Assembly (NCBI RefSeq): GCF_041435495.1 | Contig: NZ_CP108644.1 | Span: forward strand, 7,363,501 to 7,427,500 | DNA: 64,000 nucleotides | DNA from: Streptomyces sp. NBC_01116 | Lineage (GTDB): Bacteria; Actinomycetota; Actinomycetes; Streptomycetales; Streptomycetaceae | Reading direction: 5' to 3' | Shown here: piece by piece, positions 32,061 to 40,447 of the stretch | Position numbering within the stretch: position 1 is the stretch's first letter | How the letters are laid out: every line of letters starts with the position of its first letter | Position numbers and translations under genes: made by a program | Notes under the pieces: generated by a model | Told to the model about the DNA's origin: nothing | The model's input: only the letters and a program-made list of their open reading frames with translations | The model's database searches: none

Positions 32061-32912
32061 TCACTTCAGCTCCAGCTCGACGCGGTAGAGCACCTTGGCG
32101 CCGCCCTCGGCGGCGATACGCAGCAGGTCGCTGTTGCTGTAGCCCTTCGCGCCCTTGACCGACACGGCCGTCGTCACCGGACCGATCCGGGACTTGGTCC
32201 AGACGTAGTCCTGGATCCCGCCCGACTCCGGGCCGGTGTACTTCCCCGCCTCGAACAGTGAGGCGTCCGCGTTGCGCACGTCCTTCTGATCGAACTGGAG
32301 CGACATCAGACCGCTCAGGCGCCGGCCGCCGCCCAACTCCTGCTGGGGGCAGCGGAAGCTCTCCTGGACGGTGTCCTTGATCTCCTGGTCCGCGCCCGCC
32401 GCGCTCCGGTGCACGGTCACGGTCACCGCCCCCTGCACGCGGCCCCTGCCCTCCCGCGCCGGGATGTCGAGCCGCCGCGTGAAGCGGTCCAGGACGCCGG
32501 ACGGCAGCGCGGAGCGGCTCCAGACGCAGGAGTCCGCCAGCACGGGCCAGGTGCCGCCGCTCTCGTACGGAGTGTGCCGGACCATCCCCGCCGTCCAGTC
32601 GGCCTCCCCGAGCGCGGCGCCGCGCGTCAGCTTCCGTGCCTGGGCCGCGCTCTTCGGGACCCGCGCCGGGTCCGGCGTGAACGTGTAGGCGCTGGGCAGC
32701 GCCCCCGGCAGCGTGGACTCCTTCGCGTCCGGCTTCCCCGTCGCCCCCGTCTTCCCGCCGTCCGCCGCCCGGCCGCCCTGCTTCACCGATCCGCTCGGCT
32801 CCGGGTCCGGCCCGTCCCCGCCCCTCGACGCCGACCCGCCGCACCCGGCCAGCAGCATCCCCGCCGCCGCGACCGCCGCCACGCGTGTCCCCACCGGCAT
32901 CAGCTTCATCAT
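32061..32912 (-). CDS. Lipoprotein of unknown function, upstream of the receptor kinase
   Basis: Predicted 283-residue lipoprotein: signal peptide MMKLMPVGTRVAAVAAAG ending at lipobox LLAGC (Cys about 24), a disordered Gly/Ser/Pro/Lys stretch to about residue 65, then a globular domain with two cysteines (DSCVW and SFRCPQQEL) that could pair outside the membrane. I recognise no enzyme motif; the shape recalls extracellular sensor domains attached to actinobacterial kinases. Start is the first of two adjacent ATGs. Same strand as, and probably co-transcribed with, the kinase gene, so it may feed its sensor domain. Confidence 0.7.
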   Translation of the reverse strand: MMKLMPVGTRVAAVAAAGMLLAGCGGSASRGGDGPDPEPSGSVKQGGRAADGGKTGATGKPDAKESTLPGALPSAYTFTPDPARVPKSAAQARKLTRGAALGEADWTAGMVRHTPYESGGTWPVLADSCVWSRSALPSGVLDRFTRRLDIPAREGRGRVQGAVTVTVHRSAAGADQEIKDTVQESFRCPQQELGGGRRLSGLMSLQFDQKDVRNADASLFEAGKYTGPESGGIQDYVWTKSRIGPVTTAVSVKGAKGYSNSDLLRIAAEGGAKVLYRVELELK

Positions 32913-33116
32913 CGGCCCCCCTGGTCCCCTGTGCGCCGCGCCCTGGCCGAACGGTCCGGGCGTCGGCAGCGAGGCGATCCTAGAAGCGGATCGCGCCGCG
33001 GTGACGGGAAGCCGCTACTCATCCGGTCGGTGGAACGGCTCAGCCGACACCGGGGTTCCGCCTCTGGCGGCCAGGCGCGCGGGATGGTAGGCGCCGGACA
33101 TGAAGGACGACCGCGG

Positions 33117-33215
33117 ATGGCCGGATCTCAACTGTCGTACGTGGGCGAGAAGCCGGTTCCGGCGCGGCGTCAGCGGGGCTCCGGCTTCTGGCTGCCGCTC
33201 TTCCGGGCTTCATGA
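33117..33215 (+). CDS. Possible 32-residue peptide ORF
   Basis: ATG 33117 has AAGGA 9 bases upstream and most third positions are G or C. The product begins MAGSQLSYVGEKPVPARRQR and ends in a hydrophobic FWLPLFRAS. It lies 127 bp before the methyltransferase/DUF1796/PIG-L cassette. No family is recognised, and expression is unproven. Confidence 0.3.
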   Translation: MAGSQLSYVGEKPVPARRQRGSGFWLPLFRAS

Positions 33216-33225
33216 TCGGCGGAAA

Positions 33226-33241
33226 ATTGGTCTGGACCACA
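33226..33241. promoter_or_regulatory. DasR-like (dre) box candidate
   Basis: ATTGGTCTGGACCACA matches 12 of 16 positions of the consensus ACTGGTCTAGACCAGT and keeps the full TGGTCT-GACCA core with one central change. It is about 100 bp upstream of the methyltransferase start. DasR answers to glucosamine-phosphates, which would fit a deacetylase operon, but the match is imperfect. Confidence 0.4.
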
Positions 33242-33341
33242 TGGAATGCCGGTGATTAGCTCATTCCGGACTCCGCGCCTTCGGGCCGGGTCCGCCCCAC
33301 TTTGACCATGCCCTGTCGAGTCCTGCTGAGGGGATCCATCC

Positions 33342-34490
33342 GTGATCGACATCGTGGCGGTACTCAGGGCCGAGGACGCGGCCCTGGACTTCCTTTCCGT
33401 GCTCAGCGGCCAGGAGACCGAGGTCCACGTCCTGTGCGGCGACACCGGCGAGCGCCTGGTGCTCCAGGCCGGCCGGCCGCTCGCCGAACGGCTCCACGCC
33501 CTGGCCCCGCTGGTCGGCCCGGTCGACGAGCACGCCGCCTCGCCCGGACCCGAGGCGCTGGCCGCCCTCGTCGAGGCCTCGGCCCAGGGCGGCCCGGCCC
33601 GCCTCTGGACCCACTCGCCCGCCGACACCCGGCGCAGCCGCGGCCGTCTCGGCCGGGACACCGCCGACGCCGCAGGGGAACGGCCCGTCCTGCACGCCGT
33701 CGGCCACTCGCCCTACCTCCAGTTCATCAGCGACCTGGACCGCCCCCTGGACCGGGCCGCGGTCGCCGCCAAGCTCGGCTTCGTCAACCGGCACTGCGGG
33801 CACCTGCTGCGCACCGCCTCGGAGGAGCACGTCGTCCGGACCGGGCGGGTCCACGCCACCGAACGCTTCTTCGCGGCCGGACCCGACGAACGCGAGCGGC
33901 TGTTCGCGCTCCTGGCCAGCCTCGACGAGGACGCCGCCTCGGTGCCCGACCCCTGGGAATTCGCCACGTCCGCCTACGAGGCGGAGCGGCTGGACACCAC
34001 CGTCGCGTGGATCGCCGGGCACTGCCCGCCCGGCAGCGGGCCCCTCGTCGAGGCCGGAGCCTGCGAAGGGGCCCTCACCACCCGGCTCGTCGACAAGGGC
34101 TTCACCGTCCACGCGACCGAGCCCAACCCGGTCTTCCGCCACCGGCTGGCCGCCCACGCCGGGGACGGCGCGCACATCCACGCGGAGTCCCTGGAGGACC
34201 TGGCAGCCCGCCCGGAACTCCCGGGCGCGGCCTACCTCCTGATCGAGATGCTGTACTACGGCCAGGATCTCGCCCTGCTCGACCGCCTCCCCGCCGACCT
34301 GGTCTTCGTCGCCCTGGCACCGGAGACGCTCGCCGCCCGGCTGACGCCCTGGCTGGAGCACACCCCGCACTGGGAGAAGGCCGACGAGACGCCGCTCGTC
34401 GCCCCGGCGCTGGAGGCCGTCTGCGGAGGCCGCGCCTATCTGAGCAAGCGCGGCAGCATCGGAGTCCTGCTGCGGCGCACCGGCGTCTGA
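33342..34490 (+). CDS. SAM-dependent methyltransferase with an N-terminal PIG-L-like region
   Basis: Protein of 382 residues. The C-terminal part (about 200-382) is a class I methyltransferase: LVEAGACEGALTTRLVDKGFTVHATEPNP is motif I with the acidic end of strand 2, followed by IHAESLEDL and YLLIEMLYYG, recalling NodS-like enzymes. The N-terminal part is unusual. LWTHSPADTRRSRGRLGRD and LDRAAVAAKLGFVNRHCGHL resemble the second half of PIG-L deacetylases, but the catalytic HxDD motif is absent, so it may be a degenerate binding domain. GTG 33342 has GAGGGGA upstream. First gene of a three-gene cassette. Confidence 0.7.
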   Translation: MIDIVAVLRAEDAALDFLSVLSGQETEVHVLCGDTGERLVLQAGRPLAERLHALAPLVGPVDEHAASPGPEALAALVEASAQGGPARLWTHSPADTRRSRGRLGRDTADAAGERPVLHAVGHSPYLQFISDLDRPLDRAAVAAKLGFVNRHCGHLLRTASEEHVVRTGRVHATERFFAAGPDERERLFALLASLDEDAASVPDPWEFATSAYEAERLDTTVAWIAGHCPPGSGPLVEAGACEGALTTRLVDKGFTVHATEPNPVFRHRLAAHAGDGAHIHAESLEDLAARPELPGAAYLLIEMLYYGQDLALLDRLPADLVFVALAPETLAARLTPWLEHTPHWEKADETPLVAPALEAVCGGRAYLSKRGSIGVLLRRTGV

Positions 34491-34501
34491 CGGAGTCCGC
34501 G

Positions 34502-35125
34502 ATGTACGACCTCTGCGTCGGGCTCGGCTACCACTGCGAGTCGACCTACCAGCTCCGCCGGATCACCGGCGTCGAGCGGGCCCACTTCTTCGACTGGCTC
34601 GACCTCGATCTCGTCGCCGTGAAGGAGACCATCGAGGCCGACTTCGCCAACGTCCTCCGCCCCGGCCTCGGCGAACCGTTCAGCGACGGCGCCTGCGTAC
34701 GGGACCGGGGCTCCAACATCCGCTTCTTCCACGAGTTCCACGCCCCGGAGGGCGCCCCGCTGACCCCGGACCTCATCGCCGAACAGCATCCGGCGGTCCG
34801 GGCCAAGTTCGCCCACCTCGCCGACCGCTGGCGGGCCCTGACCGCCTCCCGGTCCCGAGTCCTGTACGTCCACCAGGACGCGTTCGACGAGAGCGGCGCC
34901 CCGGAACTGGCCGGCCTGCACCGGCTGCTGCGCACCCGCTACCCGGACCACGACTTCGACCTGCTGTGGCTGCGCCGTACGCCCCCGGCGGACACCGCCG
35001 CCCTCCCGCCCGGCGTCCTGTGGGGCACAGCCGCCCTCAGCCCGGGCCGCTGGGAGGGCGACGACGCCGCGTGGGACGCCGCCCTGGCCCCGCTGGACAT
35101 CCCCCGCCGCACCCCGGGGCCCTGA
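34502..35125 (+). CDS. DUF1796 putative papain-like cysteine peptidase
   Basis: Protein of 207 residues. MYDLCVGLGYHCESTYQLRR and AHFFDWLDLDL match the DUF1796 pattern (a C-containing SLG..C start followed by a FDW motif), a family predicted to adopt a papain-like fold. RVLYVHQDAFDES and DHDFDLLWLRR are the later conserved strands. Activity has not been established for the family as far as I know. It lies 11 bases after the methyltransferase gene and 39 before the PIG-L gene, so all three are probably one operon. It could modify a glycan or peptide rather than cleave it. Confidence 0.75.
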   Translation: MYDLCVGLGYHCESTYQLRRITGVERAHFFDWLDLDLVAVKETIEADFANVLRPGLGEPFSDGACVRDRGSNIRFFHEFHAPEGAPLTPDLIAEQHPAVRAKFAHLADRWRALTASRSRVLYVHQDAFDESGAPELAGLHRLLRTRYPDHDFDLLWLRRTPPADTAALPPGVLWGTAALSPGRWEGDDAAWDAALAPLDIPRRTPGP

Positions 35126-35164
35126 GGAACCCGCCGAGCCACCCGCAACCCCTCCGGAGGAACC

Positions 35165-35917
35165 GTGCCCATCGCCGTACCCCCGCCCTGGCGCACCGTC
35201 GTCATCTCGCCGCACTTCGACGACGCCGCGCTCTCCCTCGCGGGACTGCTGCCCACCCTGCCCGGCCCCCTCGCGGTGGTCACCGTCCACGGCGGCTCCC
35301 CGGCCCCCGGCCTCCCGGTCTCGGACTGGGACGCCTTCTGCGGGTTCAGCTCCGCCGTCGAGGCGTACCGGGCGCGCCGGGCCGAGGACGCCCGCTCCTG
35401 CGCGCTCCTCGGGGCCGAGCAGGTCCTCGTCGACCACCCCGACGGTCCGTACGTCGGCGAGGGCGACGAGCCCTCCGGCCTCGACCCCCTGCTGCGCTCG
35501 CTGGCCCCCGGCACCCGGGTCCTCGTACCGCTCGGCACCAACCAGCCCGACCACGAGGCCGTCCGGCTGCGCACCCAGCGGGTCCTCGCCGCCGCCGGCG
35601 CGCCCGAGCCCTGGGTCTACGCCGACCTGCCCTACACCGGACACCTCCCGGAATGGGGCACCCCCGGGGCGGGCGAGGCGCTGGCCGGGAGCGAGGACTG
35701 GGGGCCCGCCTACCAGGCGCTGAGCCGCACCCGCCGGCTCACCGTCCGCCACGAGCTGGTGCTCTCCGACGAGCAGTGGGCGGCCAAGCGCGAGGCGGTC
35801 CTGTGCCATGCCTCCCAGCTCGCCGCGCTCGCCCCCGTCCACGGCGCCGTCCTGTCCCGGACGGGTCCCCTGCGCGCCGAGCTGATCTGGAGCCCGGAGC
35901 CCCGCGACGACGGCTGA
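35165..35917 (+). CDS. PIG-L family deacetylase
   Basis: Zn-dependent N-acetyl-sugar deacetylase family (MshB, GlcNAc-PI deacetylase, BshB), 250 residues. The metal motif is VISPHFDDAALSLAG near residue 16, and the second ligand region is TNQPDHEAVRLRTQ near residue 120. The usual AHxSQ motif appears as CHASQL near residue 218. GTG 35165 has CGGAGG just upstream. Its partners suggest that an amino-sugar-containing compound is deacetylated, methylated and otherwise processed; the substrate is unknown. mshB of mycothiol synthesis is not usually placed like this. Confidence 0.88.
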   Translation: MPIAVPPPWRTVVISPHFDDAALSLAGLLPTLPGPLAVVTVHGGSPAPGLPVSDWDAFCGFSSAVEAYRARRAEDARSCALLGAEQVLVDHPDGPYVGEGDEPSGLDPLLRSLAPGTRVLVPLGTNQPDHEAVRLRTQRVLAAAGAPEPWVYADLPYTGHLPEWGTPGAGEALAGSEDWGPAYQALSRTRRLTVRHELVLSDEQWAAKREAVLCHASQLAALAPVHGAVLSRTGPLRAELIWSPEPRDDG

Positions 35918-35974
35918 GGCCCGACGCAGGGAACGCACGAGGACCCGGTGCCTCACGAGCACCCGGGAACGCAC

Positions 35975-36010
35975 GAGGGCCCCGGATGCCGGGGAGCATC
36001 CGGGGCCCTC
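35975..36010. terminator. Bidirectional terminator between PIG-L gene and pssA
   Basis: A perfect 15-bp stem (GAGGGCCCCGGATGC at 35975-35989, complement at 35996-36010) with a 6-base loop lies between convergent genes. A GGGAACGCACGAGG-like direct repeat (about 35929 and 35966) precedes it. Confidence 0.85.
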
Positions 36011-36033
36011 GCCCTGTCTTCGCGTATCCGCCG

Positions 36034-36897
36034 CTACGGCAGCTGTGCCGCCCGCGCCTCGCGCCGGTTGTCACGGAACGTGTTCACCCGTCGCGCCGTG
36101 GCGAACAGTGGGATCACCGCGCCGAGCACCACCTGGAGCGCGCAGCCGGTCTGGAGGAGCAGCTGACCGCCGGGCGCGTCGAACGCCCACGCGGCGAGCA
36201 GCCCCATCGCGGCCACGATCCAGCCGAGCATCGCCACCGCGAGGACGCCCCGCGGCTTGGGGTACTCCACGCGGCTCACCATCAGCCACGCCACACCGAC
36301 GATCGCGAGGAGCGTCGGGATGAACGGCAGCTCCAGGAGCACGATCGAGACGACCGTCAGCGCGCCGAAGGGGCTCGGCATGCCCTGGAACATGCCGTCC
36401 TTCAGCGTCACGCAGGAGAATCTGGCCAGCCTGAGCACCACCGCCAGCAGCACGACGATCGCCGCCAGCGCCGACACCCGCTGATGGGCGTCGTCGGCGA
36501 CCATGCCGTACACGAGCACGAAGTAGGCCGGTGCGAGCCCGAAGCTGATCAGGTCCGAGAGGTTGTCCAGCTCGGCGCCCATCGGCGAGGAGCGCAGCTT
36601 GCGCGCCACGAGACCGTCGAACAGGTCGAAGATCGCGGCCATCAGCATGAGGATCACGGCGGTGGCGGCCGAGTGCCGGGCCATGCCCGTCTCGTCGCTG
36701 CCCGTGAGGTGCGGGATCAGAATGCCCGTGGTGGTGAAGTACACCGCCATGAACCCGCACGTCGCGTTACCGAGCGTGAGTGTGTCCGCTATCGACAGCC
36801 GCATCGAGAGCGGCATCTCCTCAGCGCCGTCGACGTCGCTCTCGTCGTCGGCCTCCGGCACCCAGCCGGCCTTGGTATCAGGATCAATCACGGTCAA
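36034..36897 (-). CDS. pssA: CDP-diacylglycerol-serine O-phosphatidyltransferase
   Basis: Integral membrane enzyme of about 287 residues that makes phosphatidylserine from CDP-diacylglycerol and L-serine. The CDP-alcohol phosphotransferase signature D-G-x2-A-R-x8-G-x3-D-x3-D is intact (from DGLVARK to GAELDNLSD, near residues 95-117), followed by several hydrophobic helices. TTG 36897 is preferred since GGTGA lies 6 bases upstream; GTG 36891 is the alternative. Both overlap the end of psd, so the two are translated together and act in sequence. Confidence 0.92.
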   Translation of the reverse strand: MTVIDPDTKAGWVPEADDESDVDGAEEMPLSMRLSIADTLTLGNATCGFMAVYFTTTGILIPHLTGSDETGMARHSAATAVILMLMAAIFDLFDGLVARKLRSSPMGAELDNLSDLISFGLAPAYFVLVYGMVADDAHQRVSALAAIVVLLAVVLRLARFSCVTLKDGMFQGMPSPFGALTVVSIVLLELPFIPTLLAIVGVAWLMVSRVEYPKPRGVLAVAMLGWIVAAMGLLAAWAFDAPGGQLLLQTGCALQVVLGAVIPLFATARRVNTFRDNRREARAAQLP

Positions 36898-37531
36898 TTC
36901 GAGTCACCCCCGCGGTGGTGGTCTGACCGACCTCGACCGCGACATCGATCCCCTCCGGGAGGTAGATGTCCACGCGCGAGCCGAAGCGGATCAGGCCGAT
37001 GCGCTCGCCCTGTTCCACCTTCGTGCCCTGGGGGAGGTACGGCACGATCCGACGGGCGACCGCTCCCGCGATCTGCACCATCTCGATGTCGCCGAGCTCG
37101 GTGTCGAAGTGCCAGACAACGCGCTCGTTGTTCTCGCTCTCCTTGTTGAACGCCGGAACGAAGCCGCCCGGGATGTGCTCGACCGACGTCACGGTGCCCG
37201 CCAGCGGAGCGCGGTTCACGTGGACGTTGAGCGGGCTCATGAAGATCGCGACGCGGGTGCGCCCGTCCTTCCACGGCATGATGCTCTGCACCACACCGTC
37301 GGCCGGGGAGATGACCCGGCCGTCAGTGATCTCGCGCTCGGGGTCACGGAAGAACCACAGCATGCCCGCCGCGAGCGCGGTGGTGGGCACGGCCGCTGCC
37401 GCCCAGCGCCCCGACTTGCGGGCGCGGGCCAGGCTGAGGGCTGCGGTGGCGACGGTCGGCAGGAGCCACGGCGATGCTCCGCGGGCGATGCGGACCCCGC
37501 CGCGGGATGCGGAGGAAGTGCTGTCGGGCAT
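36884..37531 (-). CDS. psd: Phosphatidylserine decarboxylase proenzyme
   Basis: Makes phosphatidylethanolamine from phosphatidylserine; 215 residues, the short PSD-A type. An N-terminal membrane region (WLLPTVATAALSLARARKSG and AVPTTALAAGMLWFF) precedes SPADGVVQSI, FMSPLNVHVNRAP and the self-cleavage site in RFGSRVDIYLPEG, where Gly-Ser becomes the pyruvoyl group. The Gly-Ser-Arg site replaces the Leu-Gly-Ser-Thr of E. coli, as usual for this group. ATG 37531 has GAAGG 6 bases upstream. Confidence 0.93.
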   Translation of the reverse strand: MPDSTSSASRGGVRIARGASPWLLPTVATAALSLARARKSGRWAAAAVPTTALAAGMLWFFRDPEREITDGRVISPADGVVQSIMPWKDGRTRVAIFMSPLNVHVNRAPLAGTVTSVEHIPGGFVPAFNKESENNERVVWHFDTELGDIEMVQIAGAVARRIVPYLPQGTKVEQGERIGLIRFGSRVDIYLPEGIDVAVEVGQTTTAGVTRIDRD

Positions 37532-37711
37532 GAATGACCTTCGTAGCGGATGATGCCGCGCTGGCAACGGGGGACGGCGGCTTTCCGGCGATGCTATCGG
37601 TTGCCGGGCGCAACTGGGCAAGCCAGCAGCCGAGTCGGACGGCGGAAAGGCACCCGCCGAGGGTGACCCGGTGTGATGTTCTTCGCCACCAAATCACCTC
37701 GAAAGGGACAA

Positions 37712-38917
37712 TCAGCCCTGGAATCGGTACTCCTCCAGGAGGCGCCGGCCAATGATCATTTTCTGGATCTCGGCGGTACCTTCACCGATCAGCAGCATCG
37801 GAGCCTCACGGTAGAGGCGCTCGATCTCGTACTCCTTGGAGAAGCCGTAGCCGCCGTGGATACGGAAGGCGTCCTCGACGACTTCCTTGCAGTACTCGGA
37901 GGCGAGGTACTTCGCCATCCCTGCCTCCAGGTCGTTTCGTTCCCCGGAGTCCTTTTTGCGTGCTGCATTCACCATCATCGCATGAGCGGCCTCGACCTTG
38001 GTGGCCATTTCGGCCAGTTTGAACTGGATCGCCTGGTGCTGGGCGATCGGTTTGCCGAAGGTGTGGCGCTGCTGCGCGTACGAAACGCCCAGCTCGAATG
38101 CACGTTGTGCGACACCGCAACCACGCGCGGCGACATTCACCCGCCCGACCTCGACGCCGTCCATCATTTGGTAAAACCCTCGGCCGGTCGTACCCCCGAG
38201 CACACGATTGGCCGGAATGCGCAGGTCGTCCATGATGAGTTCGGTCGTGTCGACGCCCTTGTAGCCCATCTTGTCGATCTTCCCGGGGATGGTCAGGCCC
38301 GGCCGGACCTCTCCGAAGCCGGGCTCCTTCTCGACGAGGAAGGTCGTCATCGACTTGTGCGGCGCGGTGCCTTCCGGGTGGCCTTCGTCACTTCGGCAGA
38401 GTACGGCCACCAGAGTCGACGTTCCGCCGTTCGTCAGCCACATCTTCTGGCCGTTGAGAACGTACTCCTCGCCGTCCTTCACGCCCTTCGACGAGATCGC
38501 CGAGACGTCCGAGCCGAGCGCCGGCTCCGACATCGAGAAAGCCCCGCGCACCTCGCCCAGCGCCATCCGGGGCAGGAAGGTGTCCTTCTGTTCCTGGGTG
38601 CCGTGCTGCTTGAGCATGTAGGCCACGATGAAATGCGTGTTGATGATGCCCGAGACGCTCATCCAGCCGCGCGCGATCTCCTCCACGCACAGCGCGTAGG
38701 TGAGCAGCGACTCACCCAGACCCCCGTACTCCTCGGGGATCATCAGCCCGAACAGGCCGAGTTCCTTGAGCCCCTCGACGATGTCCGTGGGGTACTCGTC
38801 GCGGTGCTCCAGCCGGGTCGCGACCGGAATGATCTCCTTGTCGACGAAATCCCGGACCGTGGAGAGGATTTCCCGCTGGATGTCGTTCAGACCGGCGGTC
38901 TGGGCGAGTCGCGTCAT
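37712..38917 (-). CDS. mcd: Acyl-CoA dehydrogenase, probable (2S)-methylsuccinyl-CoA dehydrogenase
   Basis: FAD enzyme of 401 residues. FSMSEPALGSDVSAISS and KMWLTNGGTSTLVAVL form the FAD/substrate pocket, GRVNVAARGCGVAQRA and QRHTFGKPIAQHQAIQ are the C-terminal domain signatures, and the catalytic base is the Glu in LLIGEGTAEIQK near residue 380. As the last gene of the ccr-meaA-CitE-MaoC operon it most likely oxidises methylsuccinyl-CoA to mesaconyl-CoA and hands electrons to EtfAB (4462-6272). Third-position G/C is visibly lower in parts of this gene (for example 37930-38000) than in its neighbours. Confidence 0.88.
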   Translation of the reverse strand: MTRLAQTAGLNDIQREILSTVRDFVDKEIIPVATRLEHRDEYPTDIVEGLKELGLFGLMIPEEYGGLGESLLTYALCVEEIARGWMSVSGIINTHFIVAYMLKQHGTQEQKDTFLPRMALGEVRGAFSMSEPALGSDVSAISSKGVKDGEEYVLNGQKMWLTNGGTSTLVAVLCRSDEGHPEGTAPHKSMTTFLVEKEPGFGEVRPGLTIPGKIDKMGYKGVDTTELIMDDLRIPANRVLGGTTGRGFYQMMDGVEVGRVNVAARGCGVAQRAFELGVSYAQQRHTFGKPIAQHQAIQFKLAEMATKVEAAHAMMVNAARKKDSGERNDLEAGMAKYLASEYCKEVVEDAFRIHGGYGFSKEYEIERLYREAPMLLIGEGTAEIQKMIIGRRLLEEYRFQG

Positions 38918-38966
38918 GGCTGCTTCTCCTGTGGCTTCACGCGGATGGCCTTAAGGCTGCACACGG

Positions 38967-39470
38967 TTACTTGGCGGGCGTCGGGCGGCCGGGCTGCTCT
39001 CCGCCGCGCTCCTTGATGTACGTCTCGGTCGGGACCATCACCTTGCGGCGGAACACGCAGACGACGGTGCCGTCCTGCTTGTAGCCCCTGGTCTCCACGT
39101 ACACGATGCCGCGGTCGTTCCTGGACTTCGACGGCGTCTTGTCCAGCACGGTCGTCTCGCCGTAGATCGTGTCGCCGTGGAAGGTCGGCGCGATGTGCTT
39201 CAGCGATTCGACCTCCAGGTTGGCGATGGCCTTTCCGGAGACGTCCGGCACCGACATGCCGAGCAGCAGTGAGTAGACGTAGTTGCCGACGACGACGTTC
39301 TTTCCGAAGTCGGTCGTGCTCTCCGCGTAGTTGCTGTCCATGTGCAGCGGGTGGTGATTCATGGTCAGCAGACAGAAGAGGTGGTCGTCGTATTCCGTGA
39401 CCGTCTTTCCGGGCCAGTGCTTGTAGACAGCACCGACATCGAACTCCTCAAAGGTGCGTCCGAACTGCAT
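38967..39470 (-). CDS. mch: MaoC-family hydratase, probable mesaconyl-CoA hydratase
   Basis: Hot-dog fold enoyl-CoA hydratase 2 type protein of 167 residues. The hydratase motif is seen in TVTEYDDHLFCLLTMNHHPLH near residues 24-44 and the segment FGKNVVVGNYVYSLLLGMSV. It should hydrate mesaconyl-CoA to beta-methylmalyl-CoA in the ethylmalonyl-CoA pathway. ATG 39470 lies 2 bases after the end of the CitE-like gene with GGAGG at good spacing, so the two are translated in sequence. Confidence 0.87.
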   Translation of the reverse strand: MQFGRTFEEFDVGAVYKHWPGKTVTEYDDHLFCLLTMNHHPLHMDSNYAESTTDFGKNVVVGNYVYSLLLGMSVPDVSGKAIANLEVESLKHIAPTFHGDTIYGETTVLDKTPSKSRNDRGIVYVETRGYKQDGTVVCVFRRKVMVPTETYIKERGGEQPGRPTPAK

Positions 39471-39472
39471 GA

Positions 39473-40447
39473 TCAGGCCTCCGGGGCTTCGAACTTCGAG
39501 GTGCGCTGCATTCCGGCGGCCCGGCCCTTGCCCGCGATGACGAGCGCCATCTTGCGGCTGGCCTCGTCGATCATCTCGTCGCCGAGCATCGCGGAGCCCT
39601 TCTTGCCGCCCTCCTCGGAGGTGCACCAGTCGTAGGCGTCGAGGATCAGCTCGGCGTGGTCGTAGTCCTCCTGCGAGGGCGAGAACACCTCGTTCGCCGC
39701 GTCGACCTGACCCGGGTGCAGCACCCACTTGCCGTCGAAGCCGAGAGCGGCGGCGCGGCCGGCCACCTCACGGTAGGCGTCCACGTCCCGGATCTGGAGG
39801 AACGGGCCGTCGATCGCCTGGAGGTCGTGCGTGCGGGCCGCCATGAGGATGCGCATCAGGATGTAGTGGTAGGCGTCCGCCGGGTAGCCGGGCGGCTGCT
39901 GGCCGACGACCAGGGTCTTCATGTTGATCGAGGCCATGAAGTCGGCCGGACCGAAGATCAGCGTCTCCAGACGGGGCGAGGCGGCGGCGATGTCGTCGAT
40001 GTTCACCAGGCCCTTGGCGTTCTCGATCTGCGCCTCGATGCCGATCCTCCCGACCTCGAAGCCCATCGTCTTCTCGATCTGGGTCAGCAGCAGGTCCAGC
40101 GCCACGACCTGCTGGGCGTCCTGGACCTTCGGCAGCATGATGCAGTCGAGGTTCGGCCCCGCGCCCTCGACGACCGTGATGACGTCCCGGTACGTCCAGT
40201 GCGTCGTCCAGTCGTTGACCCGCACGACCCGGGTCTTGCCGCTCCAGTCACCGTTGTTCAGCGCGTCCACGATGGTGTGGCGGGCGCCCTCCTTGGCGAG
40301 CGGCGCGCAGGCGTCCTCCAGGTCCAGGAACACCTGGTCGGCCGGGAGGCCCTGGGCCTTCTCCAGGAAGCGCGGGTTCGAGCCCGGCACGGCCAGGCAC
40401 GAACGGCGGGGGCGCAGCCGGTTCACGGGGGCGGTGGGCGTGGTCAT
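39473..40447 (-). CDS. mcl: HpcH/HpaI-CitE family lyase, probable malyl-CoA/beta-methylmalyl-CoA lyase
   Basis: TIM-barrel C-C lyase of 324 residues, Mg-dependent. SCLAVPGSNPRFLEKAQGLP near the N-terminus, VFLDLEDACAPLAKEGAR (metal Glu/Asp), IEAQIENAKGLVN and IFGPADFMASI are the family motifs. In the ethylmalonyl-CoA route it splits beta-methylmalyl-CoA to glyoxylate and propionyl-CoA. ATG 40447 overlaps the meaA stop as ATGA. Citrate lyase is excluded because no CitD/CitF is present. Confidence 0.88.
   Translation of the reverse strand: MTTPTAPVNRLRPRRSCLAVPGSNPRFLEKAQGLPADQVFLDLEDACAPLAKEGARHTIVDALNNGDWSGKTRVVRVNDWTTHWTYRDVITVVEGAGPNLDCIMLPKVQDAQQVVALDLLLTQIEKTMGFEVGRIGIEAQIENAKGLVNIDDIAAASPRLETLIFGPADFMASINMKTLVVGQQPPGYPADAYHYILMRILMAARTHDLQAIDGPFLQIRDVDAYREVAGRAAALGFDGKWVLHPGQVDAANEVFSPSQEDYDHAELILDAYDWCTSEEGGKKGSAMLGDEMIDEASRKMALVIAGKGRAAGMQRTSKFEAPEA

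Noticed and set aside
33117..35125. RiPP gene cluster made of a precursor peptide, a cysteine peptidase and a methyltransferase
   Set aside because: The 32-codon ORF has no leader/core features and DUF1796 has no proven peptidase role. Kept only as a low-confidence ORF.
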